Shown one piece after another: positions 18,314 to 25,960 of a DNA stretch of 44,653 nucleotides. The notes beneath the pieces are model-generated. The model was not told the DNA's origin and did not search any database. It saw only the letters and a list, made by a program, of their open reading frames with translations. Position numbers and translations under genes: made by a program. The stretch comes from Salibacter halophilus. GTDB taxonomy: Bacteria; Bacteroidota; Bacteroidia; Flavobacteriales_G; Salibacteraceae. Numbering within the stretch: the stretch's first letter is position 1; each line of letters opens with the position of its first letter. The DNA lies in NCBI RefSeq assembly GCF_008806325.1, contig NZ_WACR01000014.1, positions 1 through 44,653 of the forward strand. The letters are read 5' to 3'.

Positions 18314-18321
18314 CAAATATA
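18314..18321 (-). promoter_or_regulatory. Candidate -7 box for hldD
   Basis: TATATTTG on the minus strand, about 20 nt before the hldD ATG. No TTG is found at 17-23 nt upstream, so only half of the consensus is present. Confidence 0.4.
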
Positions 18322-18458
18322 CAAATGGAGGAGAAGTGCCTGATGTGTTACGATTCATTTATTTTTGGCTCGAATTTTAAGAGCTGGTTGATTTGATTAA
18401 CTTGCTCCATTCCGGCTTGGCCGGAACTAATTGACAATAAGAAATCAAATATTTAGAT

Positions 18459-19340
18459 ATGAAAGCATACGTATTTCCGGGGCAGGGTGCCCAGTTTTCA
18501 GGCATGGGGAAAGACATGTACGATGGATCTGACCGTGCAAAAGATCTTTTCAAAAAAGCAGATGAAATTCTCGGTTTCGAGATTTCAAAAGTGATGTTTG
18601 AGGGAAGTGCTGAAGAACTCAAAGAAACGAAAGTTACTCAGCCCGCTATCTTTTTACATTCAACTATCCTTGCAGAATTGATGGATGATTTCAATCCTGA
18701 TATGGTTGCTGGGCATTCACTCGGTGAGTTTTCAGCTTTGGTTGCAAACGGTACACTCAACTTTGAGGACGGATTAAAACTAGTTTCAAAACGTGCTATG
18801 GCAATGCAAAAAGCCTGTGAAGCTGAGCCTTCAACTATGGCTGCAATTCTCGGTCTTGAAGATGAGGTTGTAGAAAAAGTGTGCAATGAGATTGATGGTG
18901 TTGTTGTTCCGGCAAACTACAATTGCCCAGGTCAGCTCGTGATTTCTGGAAGTGTTAAGGCAGTTGAAGACGCTTGCGAAAAGCTGAAAGAAGCCGGAGC
19001 TAAAAGAGCGATGGTTTTACCTGTGGGCGGTGCATTTCACTCTCCGCTGATGGAACCGGCTCGTGTTGAACTCGAAAAAGCGATTAACGAAACAACATTC
19101 AACCAACCAAAATGCCCGGTGTATCAAAACGCAGTTGCTAAGGCTGTTTCAAGTCCTGAGGAGATCAAACAAAACCTGATTGATCAACTTACAGCTCCGG
19201 TTAAATGGACACAAAGCGTTAAAGCGATGATGGAAGACGGAGCGAGTGAGTTCATCGAAGTTGGACCGGGAAAAGTACTCCAGGGACTCGTGAAGAAAGT
19301 AGACCGCAAAATGCCGGTTAGCAGCGGGAGTTTTGAATAA
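18459..19340 (+). CDS. fabD: Malonyl-CoA:ACP transacylase
   Basis: 293-aa cytosolic enzyme that loads malonate from CoA onto acyl carrier protein, feeding fatty-acid synthesis. Seen: FPGQGAQ (6-12), nucleophile elbow GHSLGE (85-90, Ser87), the malonate-binding Arg112, catalytic His194 in GGAFHSPLM, and a C-terminal EVGPGKVLQGLVKK. Length is standard. Unlike in many genomes it is not next to other fab genes. 165 nt separate it from divergent hldD. A GGATCTGACC motif (18525-18534) encodes GSD near its N-terminus. Confidence 0.95.
   Translation: MKAYVFPGQGAQFSGMGKDMYDGSDRAKDLFKKADEILGFEISKVMFEGSAEELKETKVTQPAIFLHSTILAELMDDFNPDMVAGHSLGEFSALVANGTLNFEDGLKLVSKRAMAMQKACEAEPSTMAAILGLEDEVVEKVCNEIDGVVVPANYNCPGQLVISGSVKAVEDACEKLKEAGAKRAMVLPVGGAFHSPLMEPARVELEKAINETTFNQPKCPVYQNAVAKAVSSPEEIKQNLIDQLTAPVKWTQSVKAMMEDGASEFIEVGPGKVLQGLVKKVDRKMPVSSGSFE
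18525..18534 (-). repeat. GGTCAGADCC motif, copy 8
   Basis: GGTCAGATCC on the minus strand, in fabD; on the gene strand it encodes GSD. Confidence 0.8.
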
Positions 19341-19443
19341 TGAATAGTTCACTTGTTGACATTATGCTCATCTTACAAATAGCGTTAAACTAAAAAGCCT
19401 CTTTGGAGTTTGAGTGATTAGGAACGATTGAAATTTTTGGATC

Positions 19444-20541
19444 ATGATTGACATACCTTCGCACATCGCCAACCTCAAGTCGTATAATCCGGGTAAATCT
19501 GTTGAGGATTACCGGGCCGAGTTTGGATTTACAAAAACGGCAATTCTCTGGAATAATGAGAATAATCTTGGAGTTTCAAAAAAGGCTCAAAAACATGTAA
19601 ATGAAGCGATAAAAAGAGTCAACACGTATCCTGATCCATTGAGCACTGAGCTTCGTCAAAAACTAGCGAAACTCAATAATGTCAATATGGAAAATGTAGT
19701 TGTCGGGAATGGTTCTGAAGCTATTCTCGACAATATTCTAAAAGCTTTTTGCCACGATGGTGAAGAGTTACTCACAAGCGAAGGAACTTTTGTTGCAGTC
19801 TATATTTGGGCGTTGAGCAACAACGTTCCGGTTAATAAAGTTCCGTTGACAGCCGATTATCAAATCGACCTCGATGAAATCATCAACAGGATAACGGACA
19901 AAACGAAAGTTATCTACCTCCCTAATGCCAATAACCCAACGGGTACAATGGTTTCTGAAAATGATCTCAAGAGCTTTTTTGAAAAAATCCCTGATCATAT
20001 TTTGGTTGTAGTTGACGAGGCGTACTTCGAGTACTCAAAAGATTTGCGATCTGATTATCCCGATACATCCGGCTGGCAAAAGGAGAATCTGCTCACGCTG
20101 CGTACTTTTTCGAAAGCTTACGGTTTGGCCGGTGTCCGTTTGGGATATGCTATCGGTCAGAGCCGAATAATCGATGCCCTCGACAAAGTTCGAAATACAT
20201 TTGAACCGTCAGATCTCACCCAAGCAGCCGGCATTGGAGCTCTCGAAGATGACGAATTCCTCAAAGCAGGGATTGCATTGAACTCTGAGTGGCTACCAAA
20301 ATTCAAAAACCTGATGAATGAATTGGGCATCAAACAAACCGATAGCTTCGCTAATTTTATCATGATTGACCTCGAATCGGAGGAACGTGCTGTTGAGGTA
20401 AAGGACGAACTCCTCAAACGCGGTGTTTTCGTTCGCCACTTACCGGCTTTTGGATTGCCATCATGTTTGCGAATCAGTACCGGAACAACTGATGAAAACG
20501 AATATTTTCTAGAAGTTTTTAGAGAAGTCATTTCAAAATAG
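19444..20541 (+). CDS. HisC-like PLP-dependent aminotransferase
   Basis: 365-aa fold-type I aminotransferase. Seen: NGSEAI (89-94, phosphate cup), NANNPTGT (161-168), DEAYFEY (191-197), PLP-binding Lys224 in TFSKAYGLAG, and Arg232. These match histidinol-phosphate aminotransferase, the seventh step of histidine synthesis, and its aromatic-amino-acid relatives. It is not in a his operon here, so it could serve phenylalanine or tyrosine transamination. The next gene starts 11 nt after its stop and is also a PLP enzyme, so the two are probably co-transcribed. It contains motif copy 9 at IGQS. Confidence 0.88.
   Translation: MIDIPSHIANLKSYNPGKSVEDYRAEFGFTKTAILWNNENNLGVSKKAQKHVNEAIKRVNTYPDPLSTELRQKLAKLNNVNMENVVVGNGSEAILDNILKAFCHDGEELLTSEGTFVAVYIWALSNNVPVNKVPLTADYQIDLDEIINRITDKTKVIYLPNANNPTGTMVSENDLKSFFEKIPDHILVVVDEAYFEYSKDLRSDYPDTSGWQKENLLTLRTFSKAYGLAGVRLGYAIGQSRIIDALDKVRNTFEPSDLTQAAGIGALEDDEFLKAGIALNSEWLPKFKNLMNELGIKQTDSFANFIMIDLESEERAVEVKDELLKRGVFVRHLPAFGLPSCLRISTGTTDENEYFLEVFREVISK
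20155..20164 (+). repeat. GGTCAGADCC motif, copy 9
   Basis: GGTCAGAGCC, in the aminotransferase gene, encoding GQS. Confidence 0.8.
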
Positions 20542-20552
20542 AGGAGCTTTTC

Positions 20553-21470
20553 GTGGAGTGGCCGCATAAAAAATCAACTATCTCGCAGGTAAAGTTACCT
20601 GGCGGCTATGAGGTTGATTTACTTCGCGATGATAATCTCCATCCTCAAATTTCAGGGAATAAGTGGCGAAAGCTCAAGTACAATGTGCTAAAAGCTGATC
20701 AAAAAGGATACTACCAAATCCTCACATACGGTGGTGCTTTCTCCAATCACATTGCTGCAACTGCTGCAGCGGGAAAAGAATTTGGGTTCAAGACCATTGG
20801 CGTTATTCGTGGAGAGTACGATCCCAACAATCCAACTCTTCAATTCGCAGAAAAATGCGGAATGCACCTTCACTTTGTATCGAGATCAGCTTATCGCGAA
20901 AAGGACAGCAAGTTTTTTCGGTCAGATCTCAGGAAAGAATTCGGTCCGTTTTTCAATGTTCCGGAAGGGGGAGCTAATTTCGAAGGAATTCAGGGTTGCC
21001 AGGAAATATGGAAGGATATCGACAAAGAGTACGATTACGTAATTGTTCCGTGCGGTACTTGCTCAACGATGGCCGGACTCATCCTTGGAAATCCCAATCC
21101 CGATAGAACGAAAGTCGTTGGAATTCCGGTTCTGAACGTGAACGATGGGTTGCAGGCAGATTTAAACCAAAAACTATTTCAGGTGCTCTATGATTGGGAG
21201 CTAGTTGAAGAGTATAAAGATGATTATTTGATTTTTCCTGATTTTCACCTTGGCGGATACGCCAAAATAACATCTGAATTGAAGGATTTTGTAGAGACAT
21301 TTAAGAGTGAAAACGCAATTCAGCTCGATTATATCTACAACGGAAAAATGATGTTTGCTTTGAGTGAATTGATCGGGAATGAAATTCCTGAGAATTCAAA
21401 AGTGCTGGCTGTTCACACTGGGGGAGTTCAGGGAAATGAAGGACTTCGCTACATGGGAAAGCTTCAATAA
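20553..21470 (+). CDS. ACC deaminase / D-cysteine desulfhydrase family PLP enzyme
   Basis: 305-aa fold-type II PLP enzyme. Seen: PLP Lys37 in SGNKWRK, the substrate and phosphate loop GGAFSNH (60-66), and a Gly- and Ser-rich cofactor loop VPCGTCSTMAG. The family contains 1-aminocyclopropane-1-carboxylate deaminases and D-cysteine desulfhydrases; the latter activity is commoner in bacteria, and I cannot decide from sequence. The start is a GTG, chosen because a GAGGAG Shine-Dalgarno-like sequence sits about 7 nt upstream, overlapping the end of the preceding gene, and no other start is near. A hairpin terminator follows. Confidence 0.85.
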   Translation: MEWPHKKSTISQVKLPGGYEVDLLRDDNLHPQISGNKWRKLKYNVLKADQKGYYQILTYGGAFSNHIAATAAAGKEFGFKTIGVIRGEYDPNNPTLQFAEKCGMHLHFVSRSAYREKDSKFFRSDLRKEFGPFFNVPEGGANFEGIQGCQEIWKDIDKEYDYVIVPCGTCSTMAGLILGNPNPDRTKVVGIPVLNVNDGLQADLNQKLFQVLYDWELVEEYKDDYLIFPDFHLGGYAKITSELKDFVETFKSENAIQLDYIYNGKMMFALSELIGNEIPENSKVLAVHTGGVQGNEGLRYMGKLQ

Positions 21471-21501
21471 AAAAGCCCCAACAGAAATCTGTTGAGGCTT
21501 T
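21471..21501. terminator. Bidirectional terminator between convergent genes
   Basis: AAAAGCCCCAACAG, loop AAAT, CTGTTGAGGCTTT: a long stem with one C-A mismatch, with A- and T-runs on both sides. It serves the PLP-enzyme gene and ahcY. Confidence 0.85.
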
Positions 21502-21522
21502 GAGATCAAAAAGAACCTAATC

Positions 21523-22821
21523 TTAATATCTGTAGTATTCTGGCTTGTATGGGCCTTCTGGTTTAACACCGATGTATTCTGCCTGATCGTCAGACAATCT
21601 CTCCAGTTCAACACCAATTTTGCTGAGGTGTAGTTCAGCAACTTTTTCATCGAGGTGTTTAGGAAGTGTGTAAACCTTGTTTTCGTATTGATCTCCGCGT
21701 TCCCAAAGTTCAAGTTGTGCGAGTACCTGGTTGGTGAAACTGTTACTCATTACAAATGATGGGTGACCAGTAGCACAACCTAAGTTTACAAGACGACCTT
21801 CAGCGAGTAGGATAATATCTTTACCATCTAAGTTGAAGAGATCAACCTGTGGCTTGATAGTATCTTTCTTCGCATTTTCAGTCAACCACGCTACATCGAT
21901 TTCATTATCAAAGTGACCGATGTTGCACACGATTGTCTTGTCTTTCATTTTCTTGAAGTACTTTCCGGTAATGATGTCTTTGTTACCTGTAGCAGTAACA
22001 ACGATATCAGCTTCGAGAACAGCGTTTTCCATTTTCTTCACTTCAAAGCCGTCCATTGCAGCCTGTAGCGCACAAATAGGATCGATTTCTGTAACGATTA
22101 CGCGGCATCCTGCACCTCTTAAACTCGCTGCAGTACCTTTACCAACGTCACCGTAACCAGCAACAACTGCTACCTTACCTGCAAGCATTACGTCAGTTGC
22201 TCTGCGGATAGCATCAACTGCAGATTCTCTACAACCGTATTTATTGTCAAATTTCGACTTTGTAACCGAGTCGTTTACGTTGATAGCCGGCATAGGAAGT
22301 GTTCCTTTGCGTTGGCGTTCGTAAAGGCGGTGAACACCAGTAGTCGTTTCTTCAGAAAGACCTTTGATGTCTTTTACTAACTCAGGATACTCATCGAGAA
22401 CCATGTTGGTAAGATCACCACCATCATCGAGGATCATGTTGAGTTTTTTACCACCTTCAAATGCATTGAGCGTTTGTTCAATGCACCAGTCAAATTCCTC
22501 AGCAGTCATTCCTTTCCATGCGAAAACCGGAACTCCCGCTTCAGCGATTGCTGCTGCTGCGTGATCCTGAGTTGAGAAAATATTACATGATGACCAGGTT
22601 ACATCTGCTCCTAATTCTACTAATGTTTCAATCAATACAGCAGTTTGGATTGTCATGTGAAGACAGCCTGCAATACGCGCACCTTTTAAAGGTTTGTCTG
22701 GGCCGTACTCTTCACGTAGCGACATTAAACCTGGCATTTCCGCTTCAGCCAATTCAATTTCTTTTCTTCCCCATGCGGCAAGGGAAATATCTTTTACTTT
22801 GTAGTTCAGCGTTTTTTCCAT
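21523..22821 (-). CDS. ahcY: Adenosylhomocysteinase
   Basis: 432-aa cytosolic enzyme that splits S-adenosylhomocysteine into homocysteine and adenosine, relieving product inhibition of SAM-dependent methylation. Seen: N-terminal [17 protein letters not shown] (51-67), [16 protein letters not shown] (76-91), the NAD-binding loop GYGDVGKG (222-229) and a C-terminal [13 protein letters not shown] tail that closes the neighbouring active site. Complete and of normal length. The 48-nt gap to the divergent phosphopantetheinyl transferase gene is too short for an SAH riboswitch plus promoter. A TATTTTTG box lies upstream at 22851-22858. Confidence 0.97.
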   Translation of the reverse strand: MEKTLNYKVKDISLAAWGRKEIELAEAEMPGLMSLREEYGPDKPLKGARIAGCLHMTIQTAVLIETLVELGADVTWSSCNIFSTQDHAAAAIAEAGVPVFAWKGMTAEEFDWCIEQTLNAFEGGKKLNMILDDGGDLTNMVLDEYPELVKDIKGLSEETTTGVHRLYERQRKGTLPMPAINVNDSVTKSKFDNKYGCRESAVDAIRRATDVMLAGKVAVVAGYGDVGKGTAASLRGAGCRVIVTEIDPICALQAAMDGFEVKKMENAVLEADIVVTATGNKDIITGKYFKKMKDKTIVCNIGHFDNEIDVAWLTENAKKDTIKPQVDLFNLDGKDIILLAEGRLVNLGCATGHPSFVMSNSFTNQVLAQLELWERGDQYENKVYTLPKHLDEKVAELHLSKIGVELERLSDDQAEYIGVKPEGPYKPEYYRY

Positions 22822-22850
22822 AATGAAATGCTGTTATTTTTAAATTTTGG

Positions 22851-22858
22851 CAAAAATA
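22851..22858 (-). promoter_or_regulatory. Candidate -7 box for ahcY
   Basis: TATTTTTG on the minus strand, 30 nt before the ahcY ATG. The triplet 19 nt upstream is TCG rather than TTG and lies inside the divergent gene's first codons. Confidence 0.45.
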
Positions 22859-22869
22859 AGAACTAATTC

Positions 22870-23496
22870 ATGGGTTTCGAATTTTCCCGGGAGATTAAAC
22901 CGTCAACAAGCTATTATGTTGCAGTAGTAAGTGTCAATTTTTCAATTGATTATCTTCTCGAACACATTGATATGTGCGATGATGAGCGCATTCGGTTTGA
23001 GAATATTACCCACGAAAATCGCAAGCGAGAATTTTTAGGAACTCGTTTTGCGATCAAGCAATTATTGGGAAAAGAACCTTATTTGTTGCGAGATAGTAAT
23101 GGAAAACCGCATTTTCAAAACCTGGCTATTGAGTTGAGTTTGTCTCATTGTGGTCAGAACCTGGCACTGATCATGCATCCGTACCACGATGTTGGAATCG
23201 ATTTGCAGGAGGTGAACAATAAGGTTTTGCTCGTTGCCAAAAAGTTCCTGAATGAGGGAGAGCTCGCTAGAGTTGGCTCTGACCGTGAAAAAGCGACTCT
23301 TTACTGGAGTGCTAAAGAAGCGTTGTACAAATATTACAGCAGGAGACAGCTCAGTTTGAAAAATGACTTGCAAATCGTGGAAAAGGAGGAAGGGCGCTTT
23401 ATTGGCGTAATTTCAAACGAAAGCCATTACGAGGAAGTGCCGCTCAATTGGGAGTGGATTGGTAACTTCGCATTAGTTTACACGGTAAAGTCGTAA
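22870..23496 (+). CDS. 4'-phosphopantetheinyl transferase (Sfp type)
   Basis: 208-aa enzyme that transfers phosphopantetheine from CoA to a carrier-protein serine. Seen: NGKPHF (77-82), SLSHCGQ (90-96), VGIDLQE (108-114, Mg-binding Asp111) and WSAKEALYKYY (146-156, Glu150 and Lys). The order and spacing match the Sfp/AcpT class rather than AcpS. With FabD 4 kb away it may activate the fatty-acid ACP. It is followed after 9 nt by the GGGPS gene, so it is likely co-transcribed. It holds two GGTCAGADCC motifs on opposite strands 113 nt apart. Confidence 0.9.
   Translation: MGFEFSREIKPSTSYYVAVVSVNFSIDYLLEHIDMCDDERIRFENITHENRKREFLGTRFAIKQLLGKEPYLLRDSNGKPHFQNLAIELSLSHCGQNLALIMHPYHDVGIDLQEVNNKVLLVAKKFLNEGELARVGSDREKATLYWSAKEALYKYYSRRQLSLKNDLQIVEKEEGRFIGVISNESHYEEVPLNWEWIGNFALVYTVKS
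23152..23161 (+). repeat. GGTCAGADCC motif, copy 10
   Basis: GGTCAGAACC, in the phosphopantetheinyl transferase gene, encoding GQN. Confidence 0.8.
23275..23284 (-). repeat. GGTCAGADCC motif, copy 11
   Basis: GGTCAGAGCC on the minus strand, same gene as copy 10; on the gene strand it encodes GSD. Confidence 0.8.
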
Positions 23497-23505
23497 TATT
23501 GCAAC

Positions 23506-24240
23506 ATGAATGTAACCGAACTCCATAAGATGAAAGAGGCTGGCCAAAAAGGGCTTGTCGTACTCATCGATCCCGATAAATGTGGAGACGGTTATTTAGA
23601 TGAATTGCTGACTATTGCGGCTGTCAATAAACCTACTTTCTTTTTTGTGGGTGGCAGCTTGATGACAACTCAGCGGTTGAATGAAACGGTTCAGTTTCTC
23701 AAAAAAAACACAGATGTTCCGGTTATTCTATTCCCGGGAAGCGGTAACCAAATCGATGAAAATGCTGATGCTATTTTGCTTCTTTCATTAATTTCTGGCA
23801 GAAACCCGGAATTGTTGATCGGGGAGCATGTGAAAGCTGCACCGGCTTTGAAAGCGAGCGGATTAGGGATTTGGTCTACCGGTTATATTTTAGTCGATGG
23901 TGGTGCTCCAACAACAGCTTCTTACATTTCCGGTTCTCAACCTGTACCTCGCAACAAGCCTGAGATTGCAGCGGTAACGGCAATGGCTGCGGAGATGATT
24001 GGCATGCAGTGTATTTACCTGGATGCGGGTAGTGGAGCGCAAAATGAGGTTTCGCCAAAAATGATCAATTCGGTTTCAAAATCGGTTGATTTACCCATCA
24101 TCGTGGGTGGCGGAATGAAAACACGCGATCAGCTGGAAGCTGCGTGGAATGCTGGCGCAACACTCGTGGTGGTGGGAAATGCAATTGAAAAAGAACCGGC
24201 ACTTCTAGAATCGCTCAGCGAATCAGGTTCTCAGCTTTAA
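23506..24240 (+). CDS. Geranylgeranylglyceryl phosphate synthase-like prenyltransferase
   Basis: 244-aa TIM-barrel enzyme of the GGGPS/PcrB family, which joins an isoprenyl diphosphate to sn-glycerol-1-phosphate; in archaea this is a core ether-lipid step. Seen: DPDK (22-25), FPGSGNQ (76-82), SGRNP (97-101), YLDAGSGA (171-178, glycerol-phosphate site) and GGGM (201-204). Bacteroidota carry a bacterial group of this family, and the physiological product there is poorly known. It begins 9 nt after the phosphopantetheinyl transferase stop. Its last 26 nt overlap the convergent epimerase gene. Confidence 0.88.
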   Translation: MNVTELHKMKEAGQKGLVVLIDPDKCGDGYLDELLTIAAVNKPTFFFVGGSLMTTQRLNETVQFLKKNTDVPVILFPGSGNQIDENADAILLLSLISGRNPELLIGEHVKAAPALKASGLGIWSTGYILVDGGAPTTASYISGSQPVPRNKPEIAAVTAMAAEMIGMQCIYLDAGSGAQNEVSPKMINSVSKSVDLPIIVGGGMKTRDQLEAAWNAGATLVVVGNAIEKEPALLESLSESGSQL

Positions 24241-25222
24241 GCCAATTTACAGTTTCGGTCAGAGCCTTCTTAAACGGTGTTACTTCGTAGCCGATTTCGG
24301 TTTTTGCTTTCGATAAATCTGTTCCCCAGTCGTGCATGTATTTCCTTGCAAATCCCGGAGTGATGAGCGGAGGCTTTCCTGTTGTTTCGGCAGCGAGCTC
24401 CATACCTCGGGCAACTTTTACCATGAGCCTGATGGGCAATTTCACCATTTTGTGTTTTTTCCCTTTTTGCTCTGCCAAATAGTTGAAAAACTCCCTGTAG
24501 CTGATATTCTCTCCACCCAAAATGTAATTGTGTCCGGTTTTTCCTTTTTCCTGAGCTGAAATATGCCCGTCCACAACATCATCGATGAAAGCGTAATTTC
24601 CAATTGAATTTCCGTCACCGGGCATGAAGCGGAATTTTCCCTGCCAGTACTGCATGATGAGCCTGGTAACAGCGTTACTGATCGAAAGTGCTCCGGGACC
24701 AAAAACACGAGTGGGACTTACAAACTTGATGTCGAGTCCGCGGTCGATGAATTTTAATGACTCTTCAATTGAGCGCTGCTTGGTCGATTCGTATTCTGTG
24801 AAGTGACTTGCAGGAGAAAAAGACTCATCAATCAGTTTTTCGTCTTTTTGCGGGCCAAATGTCCCGGCCGATGAAGTGATCACAACATTTTTAACACCAT
24901 TGTGATAAGCTGCTTCCAGTACGTTTGTGGTTCCTATTACGTTTACCTCAAAATAAGTTGCGCTGTCTTTTGCCCAGGGCCTTGCAAAGGCCGCCAGGTG
25001 ATAAATGGCATCGACATTTTTCGTGTGTTCTGATAGAGATTTCCTGTTGAGAATGTCTCCCGGGAGAATCTCTATTTTTGGATTAGTCGCAAGATAATCA
25101 GGAACTGCTGAACCGGGTCGGTTGAGTAGTTTTACTGATTCTCCACGTTTGGTCAATTCAGTCGCTAATTGACCACCAAGGTAGCCTCTTCCACCTGTAA
25201 TGAAATTGATTTTTTCTGACAT
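24215..25222 (-). CDS. NAD-dependent epimerase/dehydratase (extended SDR)
   Basis: 335-aa extended short-chain dehydrogenase. Seen: TGGRGYLGG (9-17) nucleotide-binding loop, HLAA (75-78), Ser in TSSAGTFGP (116-124), Tyr144 and Lys148 of YESTK, and a long C-terminal substrate domain. It resembles the 3-beta-hydroxysteroid-dehydrogenase-like or dihydroflavonol-reductase-like SDRs common in bacteria, and the substrate is unknown. Its 3' end overlaps the GGGPS gene by 26 nt tail to tail, so each mRNA is antisense to the other's stop region. The next gene on the same strand starts 9 nt upstream, pointing to one operon with the CPBP gene. Confidence 0.85.
   Translation of the reverse strand: MSEKINFITGGRGYLGGQLATELTKRGESVKLLNRPGSAVPDYLATNPKIEILPGDILNRKSLSEHTKNVDAIYHLAAFARPWAKDSATYFEVNVIGTTNVLEAAYHNGVKNVVITSSAGTFGPQKDEKLIDESFSPASHFTEYESTKQRSIEESLKFIDRGLDIKFVSPTRVFGPGALSISNAVTRLIMQYWQGKFRFMPGDGNSIGNYAFIDDVVDGHISAQEKGKTGHNYILGGENISYREFFNYLAEQKGKKHKMVKLPIRLMVKVARGMELAAETTGKPPLITPGFARKYMHDWGTDLSKAKTEIGYEVTPFKKALTETVNWLKAENLIR
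24257..24266 (+). repeat. GGTCAGADCC motif, copy 12
   Basis: GGTCAGAGCC, opposite to the SDR gene, which reads ALT here. Confidence 0.8.
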
Positions 25223-25231
25223 CTAAAAATA

Positions 25232-25957
25232 TTACAAGCTGCAAAAGTAAGTGTTCAATAGCCCAAGATAAAAGTGAAATATGAGCGCGTAGTAAATTGA
25301 CCCGGTTCTGAATGTGAGTAACCCCATGTAAATGCCGCCTGCCACGGCTCCCCATGTTTCGCCCTCAGGCTTGCCAATATGCATCAATGCGGTGAGTAAT
25401 GTTTGAAACATGATAGCACCAAATAGGCCCATTTTTTCTTTGAAACCGAATTGAATGAAACCTCTAAAAAAGAATTCCCATCCGATGTAATGAGGCAAAT
25501 AGGAAACTGCCCACAAGACAAACATCCAGCCCGATTGGGTTGCGAGATCGAGCGGGAAGTGAGAACTGTAAAATTCGCGATGCTCCGGATTTTGGGCGCT
25601 GTTGTAAATGATAAAAGGCATGATGATGAAAGTGATGAGTGTCGCCTTTAATCCAACTTTGTAATCGCCAATTTTTAATCCAAAATCTGCGAGTTTTTCT
25701 TTTAATACCAGTTTGATGGTCAGAACCGGAATCAGGAAAAACAACAAAAGTGATGCTCCGTGATGCCACAGCCATTTGTACCATAAAAACCACTCAGATC
25801 CATCGTTTAAATGTTGAAAGTGCTCCGTGAAAAACTTATGATCGCCCTCGTAGATCTTTAAAATGAGGAGTATCGTTATCGATATCCACAAAATGGCGTT
25901 TCTCTTACTTGTTTGAAATAGTGGAGCTGTAAAAGCGGTTTCTCTCAGCCATTTCAT
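25232..25957 (-). CDS. CPBP (CAAX/Abi) family intramembrane protease homologue
   Basis: 241-aa integral membrane protein with about six hydrophobic segments. The family signature is present but altered: WEFFFRG (160-166) aligns with EExxFRG, so the first catalytic Glu is Trp and only Glu161 and Arg165 remain. Later conserved His193 (LMHIG) and the HFYLGLLN segment (228-235) are kept. Active CPBP glutamic proteases need the Glu pair, so this may be a variant or a non-protease paralogue. It is sandwiched between the SDR gene (9 nt) and the histidine kinase gene (3 nt), on the same strand, so the three probably form one transcript starting at the kinase. Confidence 0.8.
   Translation of the reverse strand: MKWLRETAFTAPLFQTSKRNAILWISITILLILKIYEGDHKFFTEHFQHLNDGSEWFLWYKWLWHHGASLLLFFLIPVLTIKLVLKEKLADFGLKIGDYKVGLKATLITFIIMPFIIYNSAQNPEHREFYSSHFPLDLATQSGWMFVLWAVSYLPHYIGWEFFFRGFIQFGFKEKMGLFGAIMFQTLLTALMHIGKPEGETWGAVAGGIYMGLLTFRTGSIYYALIFHFYLGLLNTYFCSL
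25718..25727 (+). repeat. GGTCAGADCC motif, copy 13
   Basis: GGTCAGAACC, opposite to the CPBP gene, which reads VLT here. Confidence 0.8.
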
Positions 25958-25960
25958 TTG

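Noticed and set aside
22822-22869. SAH riboswitch before ahcY
   Set aside because: Only 48 nt separate ahcY from the divergent gene, and I see no conserved riboswitch core.
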